A DNA stretch of 64,000 nt from Portibacter marinus (GTDB lineage: Bacteria > Bacteroidota > Bacteroidia > Chitinophagales > Saprospiraceae): the NCBI RefSeq assembly GCF_021533195.1, contig NZ_JAJNKB010000002.1:620001-684000 (forward strand). Reading direction: 5' to 3'. Position 1 is the stretch's first letter; each line of letters begins with the position of its first letter. The translations under genes and the position numbers were made by a program. Below are positions 18,248 through 26,611 of the stretch, piece after piece. The notes beneath the pieces were generated by a model, which was not told where the DNA came from, did not search any database, and worked only from the letters and a program-made list of their open reading frames with translations.

Positions 18248-19714
18248 TTAAAGACTTTCAAAAGTAAACACCTCGCTGGGTTTTCTGGCATTGTCTATTA
18301 TTGAGATCATCTCTTTGGTTATTTCCGGGTATTCATCAGCTAGATTATTGGTTTCACCAATATCCGTTTCCAGGTTATAAAGTTCAGGTTTCCGATTCGG
18401 AGATTCGAAGACATTATATCTCACGGCCTTCCATTTGCCTTTCCTGGCAGCTGCTCGGCCTCCCTTCTCATGAAATTCCCAGTATAAGTACTCATGTTCA
18501 ATTTGATCTTCAGTTTTGCCCAAGATAGTGGGTAGAAATGTGATACCATTCATTTCATGTTTTGGTGTCATACCCAATAAATCATTCATGGTAGGATATA
18601 CATCCCAAAATGCACTAATGTGATCAGTTTGAGTATTGGGTTCAATTTTTCCTTTCCACTTTACAATCATCGGTACTCTGATTCCACCCTCGTACAAATC
18701 CCGTTTATAGCCTTTCAAAGGTCCATTGCTATCAAAATAATCTGGATCAGCACCACCTTCTACATGCGGTCCATTGTCTGAGGTAAAAATGATCAAGGTA
18801 TTTTCTTCTAATCCAAGAGCTTTCACTTTCTCTACGATTTCTCCAACCTGGCGATCCAGGACCTCGATCATCGCAACGAAAGCTGCATGTGGGTAAGATT
18901 GAGATTCATAAGGTCCTTGTCGGTACTTTTCACCTTCATCATAGCCATTGTAGGGTTTTTCTGGCTCAAATTGACCAACATATTTCCCCATTATTGAATC
19001 AGGTGCAATCAATTCTGCATGTGGTATGATGCTGGGTACATAAAGAAAGAAGGGATTTGTTTTGTTATCTTCGATGAATTGCAAAGTCTTTTGATGGATT
19101 AAATCAGGAGCATAGCTTTCTTTTTCTTTGCCGCTGTTTTCATCAAGCATTACCATTTGTTGATCGGACCAAAGGTGGCGAGGGTAGTAGTGATGACCCA
19201 GTCGCTGGCAATTATAACCGTAAAAAGTATCAAATCCTTGGTTGTTAGGATCTCCTGGTGATCCTGGGAAACCGAGGCCCCACTTACCAAAAGCTCCGGT
19301 TTTGTAACCAGCTTCCTTGAACATTTCAGCCATCGTGAATATGCTGTCGGGCAGCGGATGTTGACCCTCGGGTCTAACCTCTTTGTTTCCCCTGATATAA
19401 GTGAATCCGGTGTGTTGACCTGTGAGTAGTGTGGATCTGGAGGGGGCGCAAACAGTGCTTCCAGAGTAGTGAGAGGTAAATTTCATGCCTTCTCTGGCTA
19501 GACGATCGATATTTGGAGTACTGAATTTCTTTTGCCCATAACAGCTTAAATCGCCGTATCCCAAATCGTCTGCCAGGATGTATATGATATTAGGGGTAGC
19601 TTTTTTTTCGGATTCATATACATTTTTAGTGGATGTGTTATCACTACAACTAACCACTCCAAGGAAAAGGAAAATGATGAGATGAAAGGTAGAGGGCAAA
19701 AAGTGGTTGGACAT
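18248..19714 (-). CDS. sulfatase (arylsulfatase-type) lipoprotein
   Basis: A 488-residue exported sulfatase that removes sulfate esters, probably from sulfated glycans. The active-site Cys that becomes formylglycine is Cys89 in CAPSRSTLLTG. The metal-binding start NIIYILADDLGYGDLSCYG and the later TSDNGPH block agree. I start it at the ATG at 19714 because this begins a lipoprotein signal (Cys23 after FLFLGVVS); the frame stays open for 54 codons upstream, but that extension is basic, unlike the family, and would bury the signal. Downstream on the same strand lies an AraC remnant. No SusC/SusD pair is present, so the substrate is unknown. Confidence 0.92.
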   Translation of the reverse strand: MSNHFLPSTFHLIIFLFLGVVSCSDNTSTKNVYESEKKATPNIIYILADDLGYGDLSCYGQKKFSTPNIDRLAREGMKFTSHYSGSTVCAPSRSTLLTGQHTGFTYIRGNKEVRPEGQHPLPDSIFTMAEMFKEAGYKTGAFGKWGLGFPGSPGDPNNQGFDTFYGYNCQRLGHHYYPRHLWSDQQMVMLDENSGKEKESYAPDLIHQKTLQFIEDNKTNPFFLYVPSIIPHAELIAPDSIMGKYVGQFEPEKPYNGYDEGEKYRQGPYESQSYPHAAFVAMIEVLDRQVGEIVEKVKALGLEENTLIIFTSDNGPHVEGGADPDYFDSNGPLKGYKRDLYEGGIRVPMIVKWKGKIEPNTQTDHISAFWDVYPTMNDLLGMTPKHEMNGITFLPTILGKTEDQIEHEYLYWEFHEKGGRAAARKGKWKAVRYNVFESPNRKPELYNLETDIGETNNLADEYPEITKEMISIIDNARKPSEVFTFESL

Positions 19715-19935
19715 TATTTTGTCTTGAATGATGAATTCTGACCTAAAAGGACAGATAAAATTGATCACGTCTAAAAGTATGAAATATCTTTTTTTAAATA
19801 GAGTGAAAATAGATGATTGTTGTTTTTGTAACTTTTGTAATGATTTTCTATAAGTGCCAAAGCAGTGGAGCCGCAAGTTATCTAATGAAGTTTTGTCATG
19901 CTTGAAAAATAAAGTTAAAAGCCGGTGACATTAAC

Positions 19936-21417
19936 TTACCTCGAAATCTTAAATTGCTCCGGAAAAACATAAGGATCAAACCCCCATAGGTGATGTAAAG
20001 CAAAATAAATAACGACTGTAATAATTAATATTGATATCACATTCATCACAATTCCCACTTTAACCATATCGATGATCTTTAAATAACCTGATCCGAAGAC
20101 GACGGCATTAGGAGGTGTTGCCACAGGCAACATAAATGCACACGAGGCAGCCAAAGTCGTTCCAATCATCAATAAATAGGGATGCACATTGAGTCCAAGT
20201 GCCAACGGCGCTAATATGGGTAACATCATAGCAGTAGTGGCGAGATTAGAAGTGATTTCGGTCAGAAAATTAATGGCCGCTATCAATATAAGCAGTAATA
20301 CAATGTTCGACACACCTTCTAATAAAGTGAGTTGATTGCCTATCCACTCCGCCAAACCTGTATCCTTGAATCCTGTCGCAATAGCCAAGCCACCACCAAA
20401 TAACAATAATATGCCCCAAGGTATTCTAACCGCTTCCTCCCATGTCAATAAAGGACGGCCCTTTTCTTTTGAGGCCGGAATGATAAAGAGTGCCACCGCT
20501 GCCGCAATCGCAATGATGGTATCATCGGTTCCCGGAAGTAATTTTTCGATCAAAAATGATCTGGATATCCAGGCAAATGCCGTTAATGCAAATACTACTA
20601 AGACTAATTTCTCTTCGTAACTAATCTTTCCAAGTAATGCTAACTGTTGCTTTATCTCCTGCCGACCACCTGGAAATTCCTTCTGTCTAATGTTAAAAGC
20701 GAAATTGGTCAGATATTTCCAGCAAATCAGTAATAATACCATCGAAGTAGGCAGACCAAGCACGATCCATTGCGTAAATGTTATTTCCACGTTATATAAA
20801 CTATCCAGTATCCCGGCGAGCACGAGATTTGGTGGAGTGCCAATCAAAGTAGCTATGCCACCGATCGATGCACTGTAAGCAATGGCCAACATCAACATTT
20901 TCCCGAAAATTAGATTTTCATTTTCATCTGTTTTTGGATTATCGCTTAATTGATATACAATGGCCAATGCGATAGGAAGCATCATAATCGAGGTCGCTGT
21001 ATTGGATATCCACATTGACAAGAATGCAGTTGCTATCATAAAGCCCAAAACAATGCGATTCACATTAGTCCCTACGATATTAATCACAGTAAGTGCTATC
21101 CTGCGATGCAAATCCCATTTTTCAATGGCAATAGCAAGTATAAAGCCACCTATATATAAAAAGACATATCGGTGTCCATAGCTTGAAGTGGTTTCGCCAA
21201 TGTCTAATCCTCCTGTCAACGGAAACAATACAATAGGCAAAAGGGATGTCGCGGCAATTGGAATAGCTTCAGTGATCCACCAGATGGCAATCCAGGCAGT
21301 ACCAGCTAACACAGCAACAGCACGCTGGCTGAGTTGAGCAGATGAAACAAAAAGTAAAATGATCAGAAAAGCCAATGGTCCCAGAATCAACCCAATCTTT
21401 TTGCCAATTGAACTCAT
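19936..21417 (-). CDS. DASS (SLC13) family sodium:anion symporter
   Basis: A 493-residue transporter with about 12 membrane segments, of the divalent anion:sodium symporter family (dicarboxylates, sulfate or similar). The two substrate/sodium motifs are seen as MWISNTATSIMMLPI in the first half and EITSNLATTAMMLPI in the second, where Leu replaces the usual Thr of SNT. The GTPPNLVLAG and ATPPNAVVFG loops are present. It starts 13 bases after the Na/Pi cotransporter gene, so the two are one operon. A sulfatase gene follows on the same strand, making sulfate a possible but unproven substrate. Confidence 0.9.
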   Translation of the reverse strand: MSSIGKKIGLILGPLAFLIILLFVSSAQLSQRAVAVLAGTAWIAIWWITEAIPIAATSLLPIVLFPLTGGLDIGETTSSYGHRYVFLYIGGFILAIAIEKWDLHRRIALTVINIVGTNVNRIVLGFMIATAFLSMWISNTATSIMMLPIALAIVYQLSDNPKTDENENLIFGKMLMLAIAYSASIGGIATLIGTPPNLVLAGILDSLYNVEITFTQWIVLGLPTSMVLLLICWKYLTNFAFNIRQKEFPGGRQEIKQQLALLGKISYEEKLVLVVFALTAFAWISRSFLIEKLLPGTDDTIIAIAAAVALFIIPASKEKGRPLLTWEEAVRIPWGILLLFGGGLAIATGFKDTGLAEWIGNQLTLLEGVSNIVLLLILIAAINFLTEITSNLATTAMMLPILAPLALGLNVHPYLLMIGTTLAASCAFMLPVATPPNAVVFGSGYLKIIDMVKVGIVMNVISILIITVVIYFALHHLWGFDPYVFPEQFKISR

Positions 21418-21430
21418 AGAGCAATAATAC

Positions 21431-23122
21431 TTAAACTTCTCCTATTATGGCCTCATTGACACTTATAATATGGTCCCCGATTTTTTCCAGAGAATTGAAG
21501 ATATTGTTATAAATCATGGCTGATTCGACACTATAACCTTCACTACCCAACATCGACTGATTCTCCTTACGCAGATTATTCCGATGTCTGTTGATCTCTT
21601 TTTCGATCGCCTCAGCTCTTGAAATATCCACCTTGTCGTAGTGACTTTCATTGAGATTGCGATTCATTTCTTTAAAAGCCTTGTCAATTAAGACAAACAT
21701 TTCATTTAGCCCATTTCGCTGCTCTGGTAAAAAGTAGTTTCGGTTTTCATTTTTTTGCTCTATGGTCTTTGAAATCTGATAAAATAAATCGCCAATACTT
21801 TCTAATTCATTACAGATGTTCAAAATACTACGAAGTTTTGTACTGGTCCGAGGGGTAATTTCCTGATTGGAGAGTTTCGTGATATATTCTGTAATTTCTA
21901 TTTCAAGCTTATCAGTAATTTTTTCATACTTGCTCAGCTTTTTATATTTCTTTTTTTGAAGTTTGGCGTCTGTTGTATTGATCAATTCTTTAGCAAAGAT
22001 GGACATTCGCGAAGTAATTTCTCCAAAATGCGCAGTCTCTTTTTGCAACTCCACTGTAGCCAATTCCGGTGTCCTGATTCCAGCTCCAATAAATTTTAAA
22101 CGATACTCATCTACATCACCTTCTTTGTCTGGAACGCTCCATCTGGCCGCTTTCACAAGAAAATTGACAAAGCCTATCATGATCAGAACGTTCATCAAAT
22201 TAAAAGCGGTATGGAAAGCAGATAATCCTATGGGCATATCTGTTGTGTCTAAGTATGGATCACTGATACCTAGAAAAGATTGCGCCAGATTAGACAATAT
22301 AGGTAAGAAGTAGGGTAGCAAAATAACCATCCATGTAACTCCAATTATGTTAAACATGGAATGAATTCTGGCTGATCTTTTGGCATTTGTATTACCGACC
22401 AGTGAAGCCACTTCCGCAGTGATGGTCGTTCCAATATTTTCTCCGAGAATCATAGCAGCAGCTACCTCAAATGGAATCCAGCCTTGTGCACACATCGTCA
22501 GTGTGATCGCCATAGCTGCACTAGAAGATTGTACGATGATGGTAATCAGTGTTCCAATAAACACGAAAAAGATCCTCGAAAAAATACCCCAATTGGTGAA
22601 ATTGGCCAGAAAATCCAATACCTCCGGATTTCCTCTGAGATTCGGAACGGCACTTTTAAGATAATTTAAACCAAGGAATAAGATAGCAAATCCGATAATG
22701 AATTCTCCCCAATACTTAAACTTTGATCGATTGCTAAATAGCATGGGAACCCCGACTGCAAATAGTGGTATAGAATAGGCACTTAAGTTGATTTTGAATC
22801 CCAGAACAGATACAATCCAACCGGTTATGGTCGTTCCAATATTGGCACCCATCATGATACCAGCAGATTCAACCAGTGTAAGTAGGCCTGCGTTAACGAA
22901 TGAGACGGTCATTACGGTAGTTGCAGAAGAGGATTGAACCAAGGCCGTAGTAATAAATCCTGTACCGACCCCAAAGAATCGGTTCTTTGTCATGGTCCTT
23001 AAAATATTTCGCAACTGGGAACCGGCAGCTCTTTGAATGCCGTCACTCATCATCTTCATGCCATATATGAAAAAGCATAAAGCACCTAAAACTTGAATAA
23101 CATCCCAAAATCCGAAACTCAT
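21431..23122 (-). CDS. Na+/phosphate cotransporter (NptA type) with PhoU-like tail
   Basis: A 563-residue protein. The membrane half carries the inverted Na/Pi cotransporter repeats with QSSSATTVMTVSF and QSSSAAMAITL, the paired QSSS motifs that bind phosphate and sodium. The C-terminal half (about residues 340-560) is a PhoU-like helical domain. The family imports or exports phosphate in a sodium-coupled manner. It is the first gene of a two-gene operon with the DASS symporter and has a good promoter at 23207-23235. Confidence 0.92.
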   Translation of the reverse strand: MSFGFWDVIQVLGALCFFIYGMKMMSDGIQRAAGSQLRNILRTMTKNRFFGVGTGFITTALVQSSSATTVMTVSFVNAGLLTLVESAGIMMGANIGTTITGWIVSVLGFKINLSAYSIPLFAVGVPMLFSNRSKFKYWGEFIIGFAILFLGLNYLKSAVPNLRGNPEVLDFLANFTNWGIFSRIFFVFIGTLITIIVQSSSAAMAITLTMCAQGWIPFEVAAAMILGENIGTTITAEVASLVGNTNAKRSARIHSMFNIIGVTWMVILLPYFLPILSNLAQSFLGISDPYLDTTDMPIGLSAFHTAFNLMNVLIMIGFVNFLVKAARWSVPDKEGDVDEYRLKFIGAGIRTPELATVELQKETAHFGEITSRMSIFAKELINTTDAKLQKKKYKKLSKYEKITDKLEIEITEYITKLSNQEITPRTSTKLRSILNICNELESIGDLFYQISKTIEQKNENRNYFLPEQRNGLNEMFVLIDKAFKEMNRNLNESHYDKVDISRAEAIEKEINRHRNNLRKENQSMLGSEGYSVESAMIYNNIFNSLEKIGDHIISVNEAIIGEV

Positions 23123-23206
23123 ATGAACATCTTATTCTTATCCATCTAATTCCTTAAATCTCTATCGATCAAGGCTAACCATAGTTTATTTCAAAGAAAG
23201 CGAGCG

Positions 23207-23235
23207 CAAATGTATTCTTTCTAATGTTAAATCAA
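23207..23235 (-). promoter_or_regulatory. promoter of the Na/Pi-DASS operon
   Basis: On the minus strand TTG (23235-23233), 18 bases, then TACATTTG (23214-23207) fits the Bacteroidota sigma consensus TTG-N19-TAnnTTTG closely. It is about 85 bases upstream of the start at 23122. Confidence 0.5.
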
Positions 23236-23316
23236 TATTAAGAATTATTCCACTCAGAGGATTTTAAATCAATGGCTTAAATCTTCCGCATCATATTTTT
23301 TTTGAAACTTATACAT

Positions 23317-23353
23317 AAAAAAACTGCTGAACAAATTGATTGAACAGCAGTTT
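23317..23353 (-). terminator. intrinsic terminator of the yidC-gpsA-PspA-like operon
   Basis: A perfect 9-bp stem (AAACTGCTG with CAGCAGTTT) is followed on the minus strand by a run of T. It lies 23 bases past the stop of the PspA-like gene and marks the operon end. Confidence 0.75.
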
Positions 23354-23375
23354 GAAATTTCGTTAATATCTTAAG

Positions 23376-24392
23376 CTAGTCGAAAAGGCCCTCATAATCT
23401 GAATTCGTGCTATTCGTCCGGTACTGCTCTTCTGGAACACCTAAATCCAACACATCGTCATCCAAGGTCTCTGTTCCTCCCATTAGTAATAATGAACTTT
23501 GTTTTTCATATTCTTCTAGCATTTTCAGTCCTTGCTCTTCAAAAACACCATTTTGTAGATCTACAGAGTCCATGAAACTTGATGACATTTCCATAAATCT
23601 TTCCATTTCACCCACTTTATTCGCAACATCATCTGCGATATGTTCCATCGCCTGATCAAACATGGCTCTCTTATCGCTATTTCCGGCAATGATATTCATG
23701 GCCGATTTCATCGCTCCATGAGAAGCTCTGATGGCCTTTCTCTCTTGCTCCTTCATCTTGACCTGATCTTTGGTATCTTCTAAAAGTATCTCGGAATTAG
23801 CATACATTTTCGTGAGTACCCGATGTAAGATGGTCATCTTGGAGTGTAAAGCTGCATACTTTTGATTGGACTCTTTTAGCCTTGCCGCCTTTCTGGCCGC
23901 CAAGGTTAATTGCTGTTGATTTCCAACCTCCTTGGCTTTTCGAGCCAACGCCATGTTTTGATCAATTTCTTTAGAATTGTCCTGCATCAGCGTTTTTATT
24001 TTTCTCATCTGTCCTCTTAAAGCCCCAATCTGCTTGCTCATTTTGGAAAGATTATCCTGAAGGTCATCTACGTAGTTTTTGAGAATACCTATCGGATCGA
24101 TGGTAACAAAGATACCGGTGATTTTACGCATAATGCTTTTATACATGTAACTTACTAGCGCTCTCATTTTGGGATCCAGCGCCATGTATATGATGGCACC
24201 CAAAACCAATAAAGTCACGACCAAACCTAAAACGGTTTGCACAAAGGCAAGTATAGCGGCAAGATTGGTCGCTACTATAAAGCCGATTCCTGCAACAGCG
24301 GCAATTAAAAATAGTGCTCCTGTTACTCCTTCCGGCTTCTTCCAGAATGATTTGGGCTTTCCTGCATTTTCAAATGGATTTGTTGTAGCCAT
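23376..24392 (-). CDS. membrane-anchored PspA/IM30-like coiled-coil protein
   Basis: A 338-residue protein of no family I can name with certainty. Residues 22-70 form two closely spaced hydrophobic segments (a membrane hairpin), and the rest is predicted cytosolic. Residues about 97-300 are long Ala/Lys/Gln/Glu-rich helices beginning DPIGILKNYVDDL, which resembles the start of PspA/Vipp1 helices, and continuing as a Lys/Ala-rich coil (ALARKAKEVGN, AARKAARLKE). The tail is acidic (TLDDDVLDLGVPEE). PspA proteins are ESCRT-III relatives that protect the membrane; they normally lack transmembrane segments, so this would be an anchored variant. It is the last gene of an operon, 4 bases after another coiled-coil gene. 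Confidence 0.6.
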   Translation of the reverse strand: MATTNPFENAGKPKSFWKKPEGVTGALFLIAAVAGIGFIVATNLAAILAFVQTVLGLVVTLLVLGAIIYMALDPKMRALVSYMYKSIMRKITGIFVTIDPIGILKNYVDDLQDNLSKMSKQIGALRGQMRKIKTLMQDNSKEIDQNMALARKAKEVGNQQQLTLAARKAARLKESNQKYAALHSKMTILHRVLTKMYANSEILLEDTKDQVKMKEQERKAIRASHGAMKSAMNIIAGNSDKRAMFDQAMEHIADDVANKVGEMERFMEMSSSFMDSVDLQNGVFEEQGLKMLEEYEKQSSLLLMGGTETLDDDVLDLGVPEEQYRTNSTNSDYEGLFD

Positions 24393-24396
24393 ATTA

Positions 24397-24948
24397 TTAT
24401 AATAAGTTGTTTATTGAATCAATGTCGCTCTTCAAGACTCCTTCAAAGTGATCATATGAAGTCACGAAATTATTTTTGATCGTCTCTATTTTTTGCTTTT
24501 CCTTTTCAATGGCAGCATCTGTACCTTGAATTTTCTTTTTATAGATGGCTATTTCCTTTTCCATCTGTTTCATCTTCTCCTCGTACTCGTTGATTTTATT
24601 TCGTAAAACCTCTGCCTCTTCTAATTTCCCTGATATTTTTTCACTGCGTTGATTTTTAAGTGCATCAGCGAAATGCTCTCTTTCTTTTCTCAGCACATTC
24701 ACATAATGAGTGGCTGTTTTTAAAAGTTTTTCCTTTGTCAGGCCAATGGTCTGTGCTGTTGCGAATGCAGACTTATAACTGGTGTCAATATCCATATTTA
24801 GATCCTGCATCGATTTGACCGAGTGCATGAATTTTAGATAATCGAACTCTTTAATGGCGTTATTTTTAATGGCACGGAGTAGTGCATCTACGAACTTTTT
24901 ATCCAACTCACCATTCGTTTCAAATATCTTGTTTAAGTCAATGTTCAT
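24397..24948 (-). CDS. uncharacterised coiled-coil protein, partner of the PspA-like gene
   Basis: A 183-residue soluble protein that I do not recognise. Residues about 1-85 look globular and helical (KFVDALLRAIKN, then FDYLKFMHSVKSMQDL). Residues about 88-165 form one continuous charged coiled coil (KLEEAEVLRNKINEYEEKM, then KEIAIYKKKIQG). There is no signal peptide or membrane segment. It sits 31 bases after gpsA and 4 bases before the PspA-like gene, so the two coiled-coil proteins are probably made together and may interact. The function is unknown. Confidence 0.7.
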   Translation of the reverse strand: MNIDLNKIFETNGELDKKFVDALLRAIKNNAIKEFDYLKFMHSVKSMQDLNMDIDTSYKSAFATAQTIGLTKEKLLKTATHYVNVLRKEREHFADALKNQRSEKISGKLEEAEVLRNKINEYEEKMKQMEKEIAIYKKKIQGTDAAIEKEKQKIETIKNNFVTSYDHFEGVLKSDIDSINNLL

Positions 24949-24979
24949 TTAACAAATATAATTAATCAAAATAAAGTTT

Positions 24980-26008
24980 CTACAAAAAATCAACATCCGG
25001 AGCGAAGGGGTAACGCATCAAATGTGAGATGGCTTTATCGATGTCCAGATGTTCAAAAACAATCTCATATATCAGTTCCAATATTGGAGCATGTAATTTG
25101 TATTTCTTAAGTATATATTTCATGATCTGCAGTGTCCGAACCCCTTCAGCCACTTCTTCTTCTGTTTTTTCAATTTCTTCTACAGTGTCTCCCGCTGCCA
25201 ATCTTCTACCGAAGTTGTAATTCCTGGAATTTTCACTTGTCGCTGTCGCAATTAAATCGCCTAACCCCGCAGTTCCCAGAAAAGCTTTGCCTTCAGCTCC
25301 AAGAGCTATACCCACATGAATGATTTCTCTTAATCCCCGGGTAATTAATAGCGCCTGCATGTTTTTACCCAACTCACGACCTCCCAGGATACCAGAGCCA
25401 ATAGCAATGATGTTTTTAAATGCACCAGCTAATTCCGCTGCAAAGATCTGATGCGAGCCGAAAACAAAAAACCTTGCACTTGCAAGCGCGATCTGTCCTT
25501 GTTCAATGACTTCCTGAAACTCACTCGCAATTACGGCGGCAGTAGGGTAGGACATGTTAATCTCTTTGCTCAAATTTGGTCCGGAAATACATCCTACTCT
25601 CAGTGTGCTGCATTCTTCTGTGATCACCTGACTCATTGTTCTTATAGGACTTCCATTTAACTGCTCAGTTCCATCCTTTTCAGATTCTACAATGTCTAGT
25701 CCCTTTGTTGCATGTATGATTAAATGCAAAGGACTGATATAAGGTGCAATCTGTTTGATTACAGTCCTGAATGAAGCTGCCGGTATGACCGGAAAAATCA
25801 GATTACACTTGTCAGCAAGCTCTTTCAGATCACCCGTTGCACTTACTCTTTCTGAAAACATAATTCCCTTATGTGGACCGCCAGCGTTGATAGCGTCTAT
25901 TTCAGATTGATTTCTAGAATAGATCAAAACGTCTTTGTTCTCTGAAATTAGGGAAGCAATTGTACTACCAAAACTTCCTGCACCTATAACTCCGACGGGT
26001 CTATCCAT
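24980..26008 (-). CDS. gpsA: glycerol-3-phosphate dehydrogenase [NAD(P)+] GpsA
   Basis: A 342-residue enzyme that reduces dihydroxyacetone phosphate to sn-glycerol-3-phosphate, the backbone of phospholipids. The dinucleotide-binding GAGSFGSTIA is at the N-terminus. HATKGLD, SGPNLSKEI, the AGAFKNIIAIGSG block holding the catalytic Lys, and GLGDLIATATSENSRN are all in place. It lies in a tight minus-strand operon behind yidC and a DUF6438 gene and ahead of two coiled-coil genes, linking lipid synthesis with membrane protein insertion. Confidence 0.95.
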   Translation of the reverse strand: MDRPVGVIGAGSFGSTIASLISENKDVLIYSRNQSEIDAINAGGPHKGIMFSERVSATGDLKELADKCNLIFPVIPAASFRTVIKQIAPYISPLHLIIHATKGLDIVESEKDGTEQLNGSPIRTMSQVITEECSTLRVGCISGPNLSKEINMSYPTAAVIASEFQEVIEQGQIALASARFFVFGSHQIFAAELAGAFKNIIAIGSGILGGRELGKNMQALLITRGLREIIHVGIALGAEGKAFLGTAGLGDLIATATSENSRNYNFGRRLAAGDTVEEIEKTEEEVAEGVRTLQIMKYILKKYKLHAPILELIYEIVFEHLDIDKAISHLMRYPFAPDVDFL

Positions 26009-26015
26009 GGTGTTC

Positions 26016-26606
26016 TTATATTTGAACCCAACTTAGTTCTTTGACCAGTTGTTCTAAGTATTCTTGAACATTCTTAAGTGATTCAGGCTCACCGTAGCTG
26101 ATAACCGTTGAAAATTTGATTTCACCATCAGAAATCACCAAATTGGTTCTTGCAACATCCTTAATCATATCTACGGAACCAGGGTAACGGCTATACATCT
26201 TTACAAGATTCACTTCACTGATCAGTTGTCTTGCCTTCTCTATTTGCGCTTCATTAAGTTCACTTTCGTATATACCTTTCGGTTCTGTAAAATTAATGCC
26301 GTCATATTTTACTTTGCCATTGTTATAGATGGTAATACTATATACAGGGCATTGTCCCAGGCATGGTCCTTTTCGCATATGCACCATGGTATCTCTTGCC
26401 AATCTTTCAGAATACTTTTGGTTTTCTGATTTAAGACTTTCATTGTAATCGGCTACCAAATTGTTATATGAGCTGTTGACATGCTCTATGTGGACTTTCT
26501 TAATCCCATATTCGTATGAATTCATTAGATCTTTTACAGACCTTGAAGTACCACATGAGGTAAGCAAAATCCCTGAAACCAATATGACCAAAATTCTCGA
26601 AATCAT
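26016..26606 (-). CDS. DUF6438 lipoprotein
   Basis: A 196-residue predicted lipoprotein (Cys18 after SGILLTS). The C-terminal domain (about residues 70-190) opens with MRKGPCLGQCPVYSITI, the two-Cys signature of DUF6438, and continues with NGKVKYDG and later SYGEPESL. The function is unknown; the CxxxC pair may be a disulfide or metal site. It is 5 bases after yidC and 7 bases before gpsA, so it is firmly inside that operon. Confidence 0.82.
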   Translation of the reverse strand: MISRILVILVSGILLTSCGTSRSVKDLMNSYEYGIKKVHIEHVNSSYNNLVADYNESLKSENQKYSERLARDTMVHMRKGPCLGQCPVYSITIYNNGKVKYDGINFTEPKGIYESELNEAQIEKARQLISEVNLVKMYSRYPGSVDMIKDVARTNLVISDGEIKFSTVISYGEPESLKNVQEYLEQLVKELSWVQI

Positions 26607-26611
26607 ATGTT

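Noticed and set aside
19715-19876. Sulfatase frame stays open for 54 codons upstream of the chosen start
   Set aside because: The extension is basic, unlike sulfatases, and would place the lipoprotein signal inside the protein. The ATG at 19714 begins a normal signal.
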